Below are positions 17,100-26,781 of a stretch of DNA of 64,000 nucleotides, piece by piece. The DNA lies in contig NZ_CP187926.1 in the NCBI RefSeq assembly GCF_049933045.1, positions 682,001 through 746,000 on the forward strand. Direction: 5' to 3'. The notes under the pieces were generated by a model that worked only from the letters and a program-made list of their open reading frames with translations, did no database searches and was not told the origin of the DNA. The position numbers were made by a program, and so were the translations under genes. Origin of the DNA: Pseudocolwellia sp049933045. GTDB lineage: Bacteria; Pseudomonadota; Gammaproteobacteria; Enterobacterales; Alteromonadaceae. The stretch's first letter is position 1. Every line of letters begins with the position of its first letter.

Positions 17100-18588
17100 T
17101 TGGAGTTAGGCAGTATTATTTCACTAGCAGCCTATTTTGCTGTAATGATATACATAGGCGTATATTCGTATAGAAAATCCTCAAAAGATATATCGGGTTA
17201 TATGTTGGGGGGAAGGAGTTTAAGCCCATCAGTCACGGCATTATCTGCAGGTGCTTCTGATATGAGTGGTTGGATGCTCATGGGACTGCCGGGAGCTATG
17301 TTTGTTTCAGGCTTTAGCAGTGCTTGGGTTGCAATAGGTTTGGTCCTTGGTGCTTTCCTTAACTATCTGATTGTAGCCCCTCGTTTAAGAACCTACACTG
17401 AACTCGCTAACGACGCGATAACCTTACCTGATTACTTTGAAAATCGCTTTAACGATAATTCCCATGTTTTAAGAGTAGTCGCATCACTTGTTATAGTGGT
17501 ATTTTTTACCGTATATACATCATCAGGTGTTGTTGCTGGCGGTAAGCTATTTGAAAGTGCTTTCGGTTTATCTTATAACTTAGGTTTATATATTACCGCA
17601 GGTGTTGTTGTTGGCTATACCTTGTTTGGAGGCTTTTTAGCTGTAAGCTTAACTGACTTCGTGCAAGGCTGTATTATGTTTATAGCGCTTATCTTGGTTC
17701 CTACTGTAGTAATAATGGAAGTAGGAGGAGTAAATGAGTTACAGCAGAGTGTTGCTGCTATAGATCCTAATCTTTTAGATATGTTCCATAACGTGAGTTT
17801 ACTCTCTATTATTTCAGCATTAGCATGGGGGCTAGGTTATTTTGGTCAACCTCATATTATTGTACGGTTTATGGCTATACGATCAGTTAAAGATATTCCT
17901 GTTGCCAGAAATATTGGTATGACTTGGATGATTGTTGCTGTTATTGGTGCGCTTGGAACGGGATTCGCTGGCATTGCATATGCTTCAGCAACAGGATTAA
18001 ATGTTGAAGATCCTGAAACTATTTTTATCGTTTTATCTCAATTATTATTTCATCCTTTAATTGCTGGATTTTTATTAGCGGCTATATTAGCGGCAATAAT
18101 GAGTACAATTTCTTCTCAATTACTTGTGACATCTAGCTCTTTAACAAATGACTTTTATTTAATGTTTTGTAATGAAAAAGCTTCGGATCAGCAATTAGTG
18201 CTTGTTGGGCGTATTTCAGTTGTGATTGTTGCATTATTAGCTATATTTTTAGCACAAGATCCGAATAGCTCAATATTAAATATAGTGAGCAATGCTTGGG
18301 CTGGTTTTGGTGCGGCATTTGGACCTGTAGTGATTTTAAGTTTGTACTGGAAGAAAATGTCTAAAGATGGTGCTTCTCGCAGGTATTATTACAGGAGCTA
18401 CAACGGTATTACTTTGGATTTATTTACCTATAGAGATTGATGGACAAACATTAAGTTCTATTGTTTATGAAATCGTACCTGGTTTTATTGTATGTACATT
18501 AACTATTGTGATTGTGAGTAAATTAACATACAAAGTATCAAGTGAAATTGAAGCTGTTTTTGATAAAGTACAAGAGCAACATCAGTAG
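17100..18588 (+). pseudogene. putP: Sodium/proline symporter PutP, frameshifted near its C-terminus
   Basis: A TTG start at 17100 with AAGGAG nine bases upstream opens a frame with the sodium:solute symporter fold. It includes SGYMLGGRSLSPSVTALSAGASDMSGWML (SSF/PutP signature, about residues 34-62) and GWGLGYFGQPHIIVRFMA-type sequence near 250. At about 18375 the frame breaks. GAT GGT GCT is followed by one extra T, then CTC GCA GGT ATT ATT ACA GGA resumes the expected C-terminus (LAGIITGATTVLLW) in a second frame ending at 18588. Removing the T restores a protein of about 495 residues, normal for PutP. It is either a real inactivating mutation or a single-base error. A terminator follows. 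Confidence 0.88.
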
Positions 18589-18600
18589 CATATCAATAAT

Positions 18601-18638
18601 AAAAAGTTGATTAGTTTAACTAAATTGATCAACTTTTT
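18601..18638 (+). terminator. Terminator of putP
   Basis: AAAAAGTTGAT pairs with ATCAACTTTTT across a 16-base loop and lies 12 bp after the stop, with T-rich sequence at its 3' side. Confidence 0.7.
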
Positions 18639-18654
18639 ATTCATATTAGAATAG

Positions 18655-18887
18655 TTAACCTGAACTCTGGATAATGGGTTTTGTAATGTATTGATTTTCA
18701 ATACTTTATAAGTGAATTGTTGCAACACCATTTGTTTAAATGATTTATTACTCTCCTAATGTTGGAATTTAATTCTATAACAAGGCATTTTTCTTGACTA
18801 ATAGCTGGCTATTAGCAATAAAAATAACGACGTTAGAGGGTTAAATAACAATATTAGGCATAACTGCTTATCCATAGTTCAGGTTAA
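18655..18887. mobile_element. MITE-like element, 233 bp, with 20-bp terminal inverted repeats
   Basis: The left end TTAACCTGAACTCTGGATAA (18655-18674) and the right end (18868-18887), read in reverse, match at 19 of 20 positions. The 193-bp interior has no coding frame but contains a small hairpin (CTAATAGC/GCTATTAG, 18799-18816). If the outer TTAA at each end is the duplicated target, the element would be a TTAA inserter. A related repeat occurs at 42726-42847. A transposase source is not in the window. Confidence 0.65.
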
Positions 18888-18905
18888 TTTTTATTGAACA
18901 GACAT

Positions 18906-18938
18906 AAAAAAGGTTAGTCGTAATGACTAACCTTTTTT
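18906..18938 (-). terminator. Terminator (bidirectional) of the sigma/DUF3379 operon
   Basis: A perfect 14-bp stem (AAAAAAGGTTAGTC with its complement) and a 5-base loop give T6 on either strand. It lies about 28 bp past the DUF3379 stop codon. Confidence 0.9.
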
Positions 18939-18965
18939 GATCTTTCGAGTGATTAGGTTAACAGG

Positions 18966-19688
18966 TTAAATTGACCAAGTTACATTGGATTTAATGTTGT
19001 CTTGCCATTTATCTAAAGCTTCACTCTTATCACCTACAACAATAATATTAGCGTCTTTAAATTGCATAGACTTACCATTAAGTTGTTGATTAGAAAAACT
19101 GTTAGTAAATGCTATATCTACATCATTAGGCAAAATAAATACATTTACCGGAGATGTTTCTCCTTTAAAAACTAAATGTAGGCTTTTCATTCCATCAAAT
19201 CGACAATAGTCAGCAAATATTAATTGGCCTAAGTTGTCTGAAAAATTACCATGAAATGCCGCCATTTTTTTATTTAATGAGGCTAAAGAAACCTTAGTCT
19301 CATCAGCATTGGAAAAATGAGCTGCTTCAAATTCTGTATGAGCAAAAGCATAGTCGCCTACTGTTGTATAAGCATTCGAAAAATTCATAAAATTAAGGGT
19401 TAAACCCATAGCAAACGCTACAGAAGCGGCTAGCGCTAAGTGTACACGTTTCTTCTTTTTGTCTTGCTGATGACTTTCAAGTGCTTGACGTAAAATAAGC
19501 TTTTGTACCATGTCATCAGGCACAGGTACTTTTAAAGCATTTAAAATCTTATCATCAAGTTGCTGAATTTCTTTAGCAAATTTTTGTTTACTAGGATCCG
19601 ATGCCCTCGCGTCCGTTATAGCCGCATCTGTGCAGTGAGGATCTTCGTATAAACTCCGTCTAAATTGTAATTCATCCATTGTATGCAC
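18966..19688 (-). CDS. DUF3379 protein, putative anti-sigma partner
   Basis: 240 residues. A soluble N-terminal part begins MDELQFRRSLYEDPHC, and is followed by a basic KKKKR and one membrane span (about 84-104, VHLALAASVAFAMGLTLNFM). The C-terminal periplasmic domain (about 105-240) contains CRFDGMKSLHLVF and PVNVFILP. This is the DUF3379 architecture, regularly encoded right after an ECF sigma factor, as here (overlap of 17 bp, or 8 bp if MDEL is the true start). A role as membrane anti-sigma factor is inferred from topology and context. Confidence 0.78.
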   Translation of the reverse strand: MHTMDELQFRRSLYEDPHCTDAAITDARASDPSKQKFAKEIQQLDDKILNALKVPVPDDMVQKLILRQALESHQQDKKKKRVHLALAASVAFAMGLTLNFMNFSNAYTTVGDYAFAHTEFEAAHFSNADETKVSLASLNKKMAAFHGNFSDNLGQLIFADYCRFDGMKSLHLVFKGETSPVNVFILPNDVDIAFTNSFSNQQLNGKSMQFKDANIIVVGDKSEALDKWQDNIKSNVTWSI

Positions 19689-20241
19689 CTCGTACTTCTG
19701 GTTCTTTCTCTAATGCTTCTTTAAGTTGATTTCTAGCTCTAAATAATCGTGTCATTACTGTGTTTTTGTTTAATGATAGAAGTCCAGCGATTTCTTCACC
19801 GCTAAAACCACCTATTACCTGTAAAACTAGAGGTTCTCTATATTCTTCAGGAAGTGAGCCTATCTTTTCACGTAACCAATGATTTTCAATGTCTTGTTCT
19901 GAGCTCATTGATTTTGTATCGGTTATGGTGGCTTCTTCATATTCACTCATTTCAAAACGTTTTCTTTCGAAACGACGGGCGTTTTCACGCCTTAAAATAG
20001 TGATTAACCATGACTTAGCTGCTTTTTCATCTTTTAATGAATCTAAAGCGCGCCAAGCACGTAAAAAGGTTTCTTGCACCAAATCTTCAGCGACTTGTTT
20101 TTCGCGGCATAACCAGTATGCATAACGATACAAATCGGCATGAAGAGCTTTAACGAGTGCTTCGTATCTAACTTGTTTAGTAGCCATGTTAGAAGAGACC
20201 TGCTCGACTTGTTTTTTATTTCCAAAAAGTTTTTTTATCAT
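19672..20241 (-). CDS. ECF-type RNA polymerase sigma factor
   Basis: 189 residues. Sigma-70 region 2 (about 28-95) contains LYRYAYWLCREKQVAEDLVQ and FLRAWRALDSL. Region 4 (about 130-180) contains LPEEYREPLVLQVIGGFSGE and LSLNKNTVMTRLFRARNQLK. There is no region 1.1 or 3, so it belongs to the extracytoplasmic-function class. It is co-transcribed with the overlapping DUF3379 gene. The inducing signal and regulon cannot be read from this window; the bat operon upstream of it is separated by about 270 bp. Confidence 0.9.
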   Translation of the reverse strand: MIKKLFGNKKQVEQVSSNMATKQVRYEALVKALHADLYRYAYWLCREKQVAEDLVQETFLRAWRALDSLKDEKAAKSWLITILRRENARRFERKRFEMSEYEEATITDTKSMSSEQDIENHWLREKIGSLPEEYREPLVLQVIGGFSGEEIAGLLSLNKNTVMTRLFRARNQLKEALEKEPEVRGAYNG

Positions 20242-20510
20242 TTAAATAATTTTACAACGTGGTGAATAATTTAATGAAGTGATGCATATAAACATCAATA
20301 CTTGATGATAACTATGACATTTTTATAGGTGTTTTGCGAATATCGGCGTTGTTTTATTTATAATAATAATATTGGTAATTAAATTAATTAATCTATATCG
20401 AATAATTGAGGTGATGTTAAAAACTATGTTGCAGGGTATATAAAGCATTGGGTTGCCGATATTTCAGTCTGATTAAAGCTAAAATATCAGCGAAGTTTAT
20501 TCTTTTAAAT

Positions 20511-22220
20511 TTATGGGTTTAAGCTTATAGATGCTTTTTTTATAGGCTTGGGTTGCTTGTTAATTTCAGCAATAAGATTCTTTAATGTTTGCCCTTGCCA
20601 TGTTTGCGTATTTTTCCCATAGAAGCAGGCTTGTAACTCGGTAAGCGCTTTATTAAAGTCGCTTCGATTTATGGCATGTTTTACATCATCTAACGTTGAA
20701 ACTTTATGTTCAGGGAAACATTCATTTGCCCATGTCACAAGAAGTTTTAAAACTTCTTCGCCATTGTTATTGTCGCAAGCTTTTATTAACGCTTTATAGT
20801 GATTATTTGTTACTGCTTTTGCTTGTGTGACTTGAGGTTTTCTTTTACTTAACACTGTAAGTAACCAAGCTAAAGAAGTTAATAACCAAAGAGCCAAAAA
20901 CAACCATTGTAACCACGATGATTTTGTTACAACAACGGTTTTAACGTCTGATGAAGCCATATTGTTATTTGGTGCTGTAAAGTCTGAAGCTGTGTTGTTT
21001 ATATTATTGCTATCAATTTTACTTCCTGAATTCTTTAACTCTTCAACCATTTCATCATTAGGGGTAATGGTGATAGTTTTTGCAGGGATAACCGCATATT
21101 GAACTCTGTTGGTAACTGTATTCCACCAAGGTAAGCGAATTTCAGGTAATTCATAAGTACCGACTCGACTTGCCACTAAAGCAAAGTTTTGTTTTTTCTG
21201 GCTAACTAAGCGACCGTTGTTGATACCTGTGTGAAGTTCAGCTTGATCAGGATAAATTTTAATACCAGAAGGGGAGGTCATTTCTAATTTAGGAAGTTGC
21301 TCTTCAGACAATCCAGCAGCCGTTAATGTCAATGTTCTAGTAATAGGCTCACCTACCATAAAACTTTCGCCTGCTGGCTGCCATTCTTGATCTAAGTTTA
21401 ATATTTCGCTCGGTAACCACACTCCTTGGTAGTTATCAGGAATAGGTTTTACGCTCAGGTTAATGTCTTCACCTAAAACGCTTACAGGTTTAGTATCTGT
21501 AAAGCTTAAGAATTGACTACGACGGCTTGATGGTGAAATTATTTCTCCAGAAAATAGCGGAGTTTTAATAACAAATTCACCGCTGTTTTGTGGGTTTATT
21601 GCGTAATTTCGTTCTATTACACGATAGCGTCTGCCATTAATAATAGAGTCTTGTTCAATGTCTTTACCTACTTGATTAATTGACGCTCCGTCTAAAGTTG
21701 GCTCAGATAAACTACCGCGCTTTAACTCTGCAGAAAAATGTAATTTCACTGTAAGAGTGAGTTGTTGTTGTACGTAGACTTCTTTTGCCGAAATATCAGT
21801 AGTGATAAAGATATCTTGCGTTGCGGCAGCACCTTGGCTACTTGCCTCTAATACTTCAATAGAAATAGGAGCCGTTGCTACTGATTCAACAGTAAGGGCA
21901 GGAATAGTATATTTCCCTGGTGCTCGAGCAATAAGTACCGTTGTCCATTTAGTGGTGCGAGTGGTGTCAAAGTTCACCATGCTGGTTTGTGTACTTACTG
22001 ATGTTCTGCCAACGATAAAATCTTTCAGTAATGGTGAAGTATCTAAAGCATTGGTTTCTATATCGTCATCAGCAATAACTTGTAAGACAAAAGATTCTTT
22101 ATCCATGACTGGATTTTTATCAATGGTTGCCGTTACTTGAGTTAACGCAAATGCTGATTGAATAAGTAATAAGCTTGCCACTGTTGAATAGGCGATTATA
22201 CGGATAATAGTTCTTACCAC
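20511..22220 (-). CDS. batD: BatD protein
   Basis: 569 residues. A signal peptide (about 1-25, ends QSAFA) is followed by large beta-sandwich repeats (LTQVTATIDKNPVMDKESFVLQV near the start). One membrane span lies at about 437-457 (WLQWLFLALWLLTSLAWLLTVL), followed by a cytoplasmic helical tail. This is the BatD/oxygen-tolerance family layout. The start overlaps the BatB/C stop by 7 bp, so it is the last gene of the operon. The molecular role is not settled; it is thought to act with the VWA proteins and the MoxR ATPase in envelope stress. Confidence 0.85.
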   Translation of the reverse strand: MVRTIIRIIAYSTVASLLLIQSAFALTQVTATIDKNPVMDKESFVLQVIADDDIETNALDTSPLLKDFIVGRTSVSTQTSMVNFDTTRTTKWTTVLIARAPGKYTIPALTVESVATAPISIEVLEASSQGAAATQDIFITTDISAKEVYVQQQLTLTVKLHFSAELKRGSLSEPTLDGASINQVGKDIEQDSIINGRRYRVIERNYAINPQNSGEFVIKTPLFSGEIISPSSRRSQFLSFTDTKPVSVLGEDINLSVKPIPDNYQGVWLPSEILNLDQEWQPAGESFMVGEPITRTLTLTAAGLSEEQLPKLEMTSPSGIKIYPDQAELHTGINNGRLVSQKKQNFALVASRVGTYELPEIRLPWWNTVTNRVQYAVIPAKTITITPNDEMVEELKNSGSKIDSNNINNTASDFTAPNNNMASSDVKTVVVTKSSWLQWLFLALWLLTSLAWLLTVLSKRKPQVTQAKAVTNNHYKALIKACDNNNGEEVLKLLVTWANECFPEHKVSTLDDVKHAINRSDFNKALTELQACFYGKNTQTWQGQTLKNLIAEINKQPKPIKKASISLNP

Positions 22221-24133
22221 TTTTTGGTTTCTCCTAAAGTACTTCTATTTTGACGACGTTTTTTATATTCCAATTGCATTTTATTACGCAGTAATTGGTA
22301 TGGGTCGTCTGTCACTTTGTTTAATATTTGTTGGTGCTTTTGTTCTGCTTCTTGTGCTAATTTTTCCGCAGCACGAATGGCTTGCGCTTTTTGCTCTTCT
22401 GTTTGATTTTCGTTTTCAGAATTTTCTTGTTCAGCTAAAGCTTGTGATTCTTCTTTCGTGTTTTGATCTTGGTTCTCATCTTCAGATTCACTTGGCTGAG
22501 GTTCTTGCTCAGATTCGTTATCTGAGTTTTCTTCATTTTTTGATTCAGAGTTTTGTTGTTCGCCGTCTTGTTCTTTATTCTCTTGATCCGATTGCTGATC
22601 ATTTTGCTGATCATTTTGTTGATCGTTTTCAGAATCATTTTGCTGATCACCTTGTTGCTGGTTTTCTTGATTCTTATCGCTTTCTTGGCTGTTTTCATTC
22701 TCTTGTTCTGATTCTTGCTGATCGCCATCTTGTTGGTTTTGATCTGATTGTTGCTGCTGATCTTTAAGTTGTTCAAGTAATGCTTTATTGGCTTTAGCGC
22801 TTTCTAAATCAGGATTTTTATCTAATGCTTGTTCATAGCTTTTAATTGCTTCGTCTAATTTATTTAATTTAGCTAGGGCATTACCTTGATTATATAGAGC
22901 TTCGGCGCTGTCGCTTTGTTGGAAGGACTTTAACGCCTCTTCAAAGTTACCTGCTTTGTAATGAGCACTACCTTGCCATAAGGGATCTTTAAATTGCTGA
23001 GCAGCTTCTGCGTATTGTTCTTGATCAAATTTACCTTGGGCTTGTTGATTGCTGGTTTTCCATAAATCATCCCAAACATTTGCATATACTTGATCTGAAG
23101 GTGTTAGAAATAGCATTAAAGGTAAAACAGCTAGTAATCGTCCTCTTCTAAAATACAGTAAAACAAAAGGTAATATGATAAGTACTAAGTACGGACCTGC
23201 TTCTTGCCATTGGTCACCAGTATTTGAGCTTTCTTTTTGTTGTTCTTCTGCTGAACCTGAAAGTAGATGATTGTTTTTAAGTAGTTTTTGTATATCGCTA
23301 TTATTGTTTTGTAATTTTACGTATTGACCGTTACCACGCTGGGCTACGCCTTTAAGTGAGTTACCTCGTAATTTAGGTACGACGATAGCACCGCTATTAT
23401 CTTTCATAAATTCGCCATTACTTAACTTTATAGGTGCGCCATTTTTAGTGCCTACACCTAAAATTTTGAGTCGATAGTTATGTTCTCTAGACCATTCGGT
23501 AATGTCTTGAACGTCGCTGTTTTCGATTCCGTCGGTAAACCAATAAATATCGCCGTCTTGATGTCCTGCATTTTTCAGCATTTCATCAGCAAGAATTAAA
23601 GCTCGCATTGGATCGCTGCCTAGTTCAGGCATTAAGTCAGGAGATAATGAAGGCAGTAATAATTTGATGTTATTAATGTCTTCCGTTAATGGGCTGATAA
23701 TAAAAGCGTCGCCTGCATAGGCAATTAAGCCCATTTCACCTTCATTAATATTATCAAGTAGATCAACGGCTTTATAACGAGAACGTGTCAATCTGTTAGG
23801 TGATAAATCAGTGGAGTACATCGAGTAAGACATATCCATAATTAATACTGAACCACGAGCTAATTGATAAACAGGTTGTGGCAGCTTTTGCCAGCTTGGC
23901 CCTGCCATTGCGGTAATAGCAATCAAACCTAAAATAAAGGCTATTGTTAGCGAAAAAGGCTTATTAGTTTGTGAATTAGTAATTAATACATTAGCTAAAT
24001 GCTTAGGCAGTAAACCTTGCCAACCTGATTGACTTACTCGCATTTTCTTTAATAAATATATTGCTAAAAATAACGCAAAAAGGGCTAAAAACCATAATGG
24101 ACGAATAAAATGAAAATCACTCATACTAGGCAC
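22214..24133 (-). CDS. Fused BatB-BatC: VWA domain plus TPR and acidic Gln/Asn-rich tail
   Basis: 639 residues. N-terminal spans (about 12-30 and 60-80) are followed by a VWA domain (about 88-290) with an MIDAS-like DMSYSMYS segment, and a third span near 310-325. A periplasmic or cytoplasmic TPR pair (about 385-450) includes ALYNQGNALAKLNKLDEAIK. A long stretch (about 455-590) is almost only Q, N, D, E, S and K. The tail is basic (KKRRQNRSTLGETKKW). In other bacteria the VWA and TPR parts are separate BatB and BatC proteins; here they are one reading frame. It overlaps batA by 8 bp. Confidence 0.85.
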   Translation of the reverse strand: MPSMSDFHFIRPLWFLALFALFLAIYLLKKMRVSQSGWQGLLPKHLANVLITNSQTNKPFSLTIAFILGLIAITAMAGPSWQKLPQPVYQLARGSVLIMDMSYSMYSTDLSPNRLTRSRYKAVDLLDNINEGEMGLIAYAGDAFIISPLTEDINNIKLLLPSLSPDLMPELGSDPMRALILADEMLKNAGHQDGDIYWFTDGIENSDVQDITEWSREHNYRLKILGVGTKNGAPIKLSNGEFMKDNSGAIVVPKLRGNSLKGVAQRGNGQYVKLQNNNSDIQKLLKNNHLLSGSAEEQQKESSNTGDQWQEAGPYLVLIILPFVLLYFRRGRLLAVLPLMLFLTPSDQVYANVWDDLWKTSNQQAQGKFDQEQYAEAAQQFKDPLWQGSAHYKAGNFEEALKSFQQSDSAEALYNQGNALAKLNKLDEAIKSYEQALDKNPDLESAKANKALLEQLKDQQQQSDQNQQDGDQQESEQENENSQESDKNQENQQQGDQQNDSENDQQNDQQNDQQSDQENKEQDGEQQNSESKNEENSDNESEQEPQPSESEDENQDQNTKEESQALAEQENSENENQTEEQKAQAIRAAEKLAQEAEQKHQQILNKVTDDPYQLLRNKMQLEYKKRRQNRSTLGETKKW

Positions 24134-25121
24134 TCCTTCTTGAGCTACGAGCAGTAATATTAGTGGTTATTAAATAGAGAAAACATAAAGCTAACGCAGC
24201 ACCTAAAGGCCAGTAATATAAAGCACTTAGTGGTCGCATTTGTTTTTGGTCTTGTTCTACAGGTTCAAAAGTATCGAGAAGTTCGTATATTTTAGCTAAA
24301 TCTTCACTGCTTCTTGCTCTGAAATATTGGCCATTGGTTTTATCAGCCATATTTTTTAACGACTTTTCGTCTAAGTCGTTTGATGGGTTGACTTTACGTG
24401 TACCAAAAAGAGACTGTTGAAGCATAACGTCAGCGCCAATGCCTATAGAATAAATAGTAATGTCGTTAGCTACGGCTAATTCTAAGGCTTCATCAGGTGT
24501 TATTTTTCCTGCTGTATTTTGTCCATCGGTTAAGAGTAGAAGTACGCGGTTAGAGTCCTCTGCTTCATTAAAACGTTTTACAGATAAAGCGATGGCGTCA
24601 CCTATGGCTGTTTGTTGTCCTACTAAGCCTAATACTGTTTCGTCGAGCATTTGTTTAACTGTTTTTCGGTCAAAAGTCATTGGTGTTTGCATGTAAGCAT
24701 CGTCGGCAAAGAGGATCAAACCCAACCTGTCGCCTGTTCTTCTTTCTATAAAGTCGCCTAGTAGTACTTTTAACATTTCTAAACGATTGACGGTTCGACC
24801 ATTTAAAGACATATCTTCAACTTGCATACTGCCAGAAAGATCTACTGCAATCATCATTTCGCGACCTTCAGAAGGTATGTTTACTGCTTCACCTAACCAT
24901 TGTGGTCTTGTTGAAGCTAATACTAATAAGCCCCATACGAGTGATAATAAAACCAATGAAGCTCTTTTGTTTGAAGTTGCCGCTATGGTTGTATCTATGC
25001 CTTCAAGTAATACAGGCATTTTTAGTGGTACGGCTTCTGATTTGTTTTTGCTAGGTAACCAGTAAATTAATAAAGGTAAAGGAAGTAGGGCAAATAACAT
25101 AGGCCATTCAAAATTTATCAT
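24126..25121 (-). CDS. batA: BatA-type VWA-domain membrane protein
   Basis: 331 residues. Membrane spans at about 5-22 and 55-72, a VWA domain (about 85-275) with an intact metal-ion site (MIAVDLSGSMQVEDM, then LTDGQNTAG), and a C-terminal span near 305-322. It follows the DUF4381 gene with a 4-bp ATGA overlap. BatA and BatB are thought to sit in the inner membrane and interact with the MoxR ATPase and each other. Confidence 0.85.
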   Translation of the reverse strand: MINFEWPMLFALLPLPLLIYWLPSKNKSEAVPLKMPVLLEGIDTTIAATSNKRASLVLLSLVWGLLVLASTRPQWLGEAVNIPSEGREMMIAVDLSGSMQVEDMSLNGRTVNRLEMLKVLLGDFIERRTGDRLGLILFADDAYMQTPMTFDRKTVKQMLDETVLGLVGQQTAIGDAIALSVKRFNEAEDSNRVLLLLTDGQNTAGKITPDEALELAVANDITIYSIGIGADVMLQQSLFGTRKVNPSNDLDEKSLKNMADKTNGQYFRARSSEDLAKIYELLDTFEPVEQDQKQMRPLSALYYWPLGAALALCFLYLITTNITARSSRRSA

Positions 25122-25615
25122 AACTTGCTCTCCGTTAACGTTTGGTTTACAACTCTATTACTTTTAGGAGGTAAAGCATGTTTAAGCCAGTAGGCTGAAG
25201 CTTGTTGAAAGCTGATATTGTCACTTTCAGACAAGTCTTTCTGGTACATGGTTTTAAGTGAATCATTACTTAATGTTTTAAACTTTTCATGAGTGCTTTC
25301 AGGTAAAGTATCAAGTAAAAAAGCCTGTAGTTTATCACCGTATAAGTTGGCAATACGTTCACGTGGAAAATACTGCAGCGCTGCCCATTTTAAAACTGCA
25401 ACACAATCGGCTATATCCATTGAGCTATTTGAACTGATTTGAGTGATAGCTTGTTGTTGAACTTGTCGGGCTTTTTTATAGTTAATAATTTTAAAAATAA
25501 TAAATATAACTAAGGCGATACAAATAACAGCAATTATCCACCAGCCAAGAGCAAACGGATAATTATGAATTTTTTCAGGTAATTGAATATCTTGTAGTTG
25601 TGCTAACGGGTCCAC
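25118..25615 (-). CDS. DUF4381 membrane protein of the bat operon
   Basis: 165 residues from a GTG at 25615. An N-terminal MDPLAQLQDIQLPEKIHNYP is followed by one membrane span (about 24-44, WWIIAVICIALVIFIIFKII) and a cytoplasmic helical domain with WAALQYFPRERIANLYGDKL. DUF4381 proteins are found between DUF58 and batA genes in many gammaproteobacteria. The start lies within the end of the DUF58 gene (13-bp overlap). Function unknown. Confidence 0.8.
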   Translation of the reverse strand: MDPLAQLQDIQLPEKIHNYPFALGWWIIAVICIALVIFIIFKIINYKKARQVQQQAITQISSNSSMDIADCVAVLKWAALQYFPRERIANLYGDKLQAFLLDTLPESTHEKFKTLSNDSLKTMYQKDLSESDNISFQQASAYWLKHALPPKSNRVVNQTLTESKL

Positions 25616-26625
25616 GATGTAATCCCATTTTTTAATTGAGTTTCTAAAGCTGTACCAGCAGAGAAATGTAAAATACGCGCGCCCGCCTTGGTTAATAAAG
25701 CTTCTTTAGTTTGTGTTAATGCTTGCGCTTGCTGTTTATATTTTTGCGCTAGGTTTTTATCACCAATCAACAATTGTTGTTTATTAGTGCCATCGGTTAC
25801 AGCAACATTGATTTTTTTATTACTTTTTGGCAGTTCAGTTTCAAGAGGATCTGTGATTAAGCAAATAACTAATTCGCAATGGCGACTGATATTAGTTAAG
25901 TGTCGAAGTGACTCTTGAGATAAATGATTACCGTCGGTAATTAAATAGACTAGGCTGCCAGGTTTAGCTAATTGTCTTATTCGTCCACAATTTTCATCAA
26001 AAGATTGTTGAGCTAAGTTTTGATTGTTTGATGTGTTTTCAGTTGAATTGAAAAGTGCTTCAGATGTATTTTGATGAATGTTTGATAACGAATAAAGATA
26101 ATGTAGTACACCTTGCTGACGACTACGCGGTTTTAGTTCAGTATGTTTTTGTTGATTAAACACAATTCCACCGACACGATCGCCTCGTTCTTTAGCGTGC
26201 CAAGCCACTAAGGCTGCTAAATGTGATGCTTGAACAGACTTAAATAATAATTGGCTGCCAAACATCATGTTGTCGCTTAAGTCGGTAGCAATTAAAACAG
26301 GGCGTTCAACTTCTTCACGAAATACTTTGGTGTGAGTAATGCCTGTTCTAGCGGTAACTCGCCAATCGATTGCTCGAATATCATCGCCAGTTTGGTAATG
26401 ACGAACTTCATCAAACTCCATGCCTCGACCTTTGCTACGGGCAAGGTAATTACCTGACATTTTTCCGTGAAGATCTTTTTTAGCCGCTAAATTAATTAAT
26501 GAAGTTTTTGTTTGATATTGGATCAACTCATTAATCGATACATCGATACCATTAGTGAGTAAGCTCGCTAATGTTTGCGTTGTATTATGTTGCGTTACTT
26601 TTTCTTGTTTATGACTAAACCACAT
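25603..26625 (-). CDS. DUF58 domain protein
   Basis: 340 residues, no signal peptide. The DUF58 signature is SKGRGMEFDEVRHYQTGDD followed by IRAIDWRVTARTG (about residues 65-96). A VWA-like fold follows with RPVLIATDLSDNMMFG, and LVYLITDGNHLS further on. It is the second gene of the moxR-bat operon (about 155 bp after moxR). It probably works with the MoxR ATPase in folding or assembling envelope proteins. Confidence 0.85.
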   Translation of the reverse strand: MWFSHKQEKVTQHNTTQTLASLLTNGIDVSINELIQYQTKTSLINLAAKKDLHGKMSGNYLARSKGRGMEFDEVRHYQTGDDIRAIDWRVTARTGITHTKVFREEVERPVLIATDLSDNMMFGSQLLFKSVQASHLAALVAWHAKERGDRVGGIVFNQQKHTELKPRSRQQGVLHYLYSLSNIHQNTSEALFNSTENTSNNQNLAQQSFDENCGRIRQLAKPGSLVYLITDGNHLSQESLRHLTNISRHCELVICLITDPLETELPKSNKKINVAVTDGTNKQQLLIGDKNLAQKYKQQAQALTQTKEALLTKAGARILHFSAGTALETQLKNGITSWTR

Positions 26626-26781
26626 ATTGTTTTCTTATTTTTTATATAAGGGGTTTATATAAAATTTTACCTTAGTCTTTATATAGCTACTTTTAGAAAG
26701 GAACTATATAAAAGCTTTTGGTTAAAATTAATTCAAGTTGATTACAATCGAACTAGACCTACTTATCTAAGTTAAGTGAGT

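Noticed and set aside
18366..18381. Programmed frameshift in putP
   Set aside because: No slippery heptamer or stimulatory structure is evident, and PutP is not known to use recoding.
22300..22776. Open frames on both strands inside the batB/C low-complexity tract
   Set aside because: Compositional shadows of the CAA/GAA/AAT-rich coding sequence.
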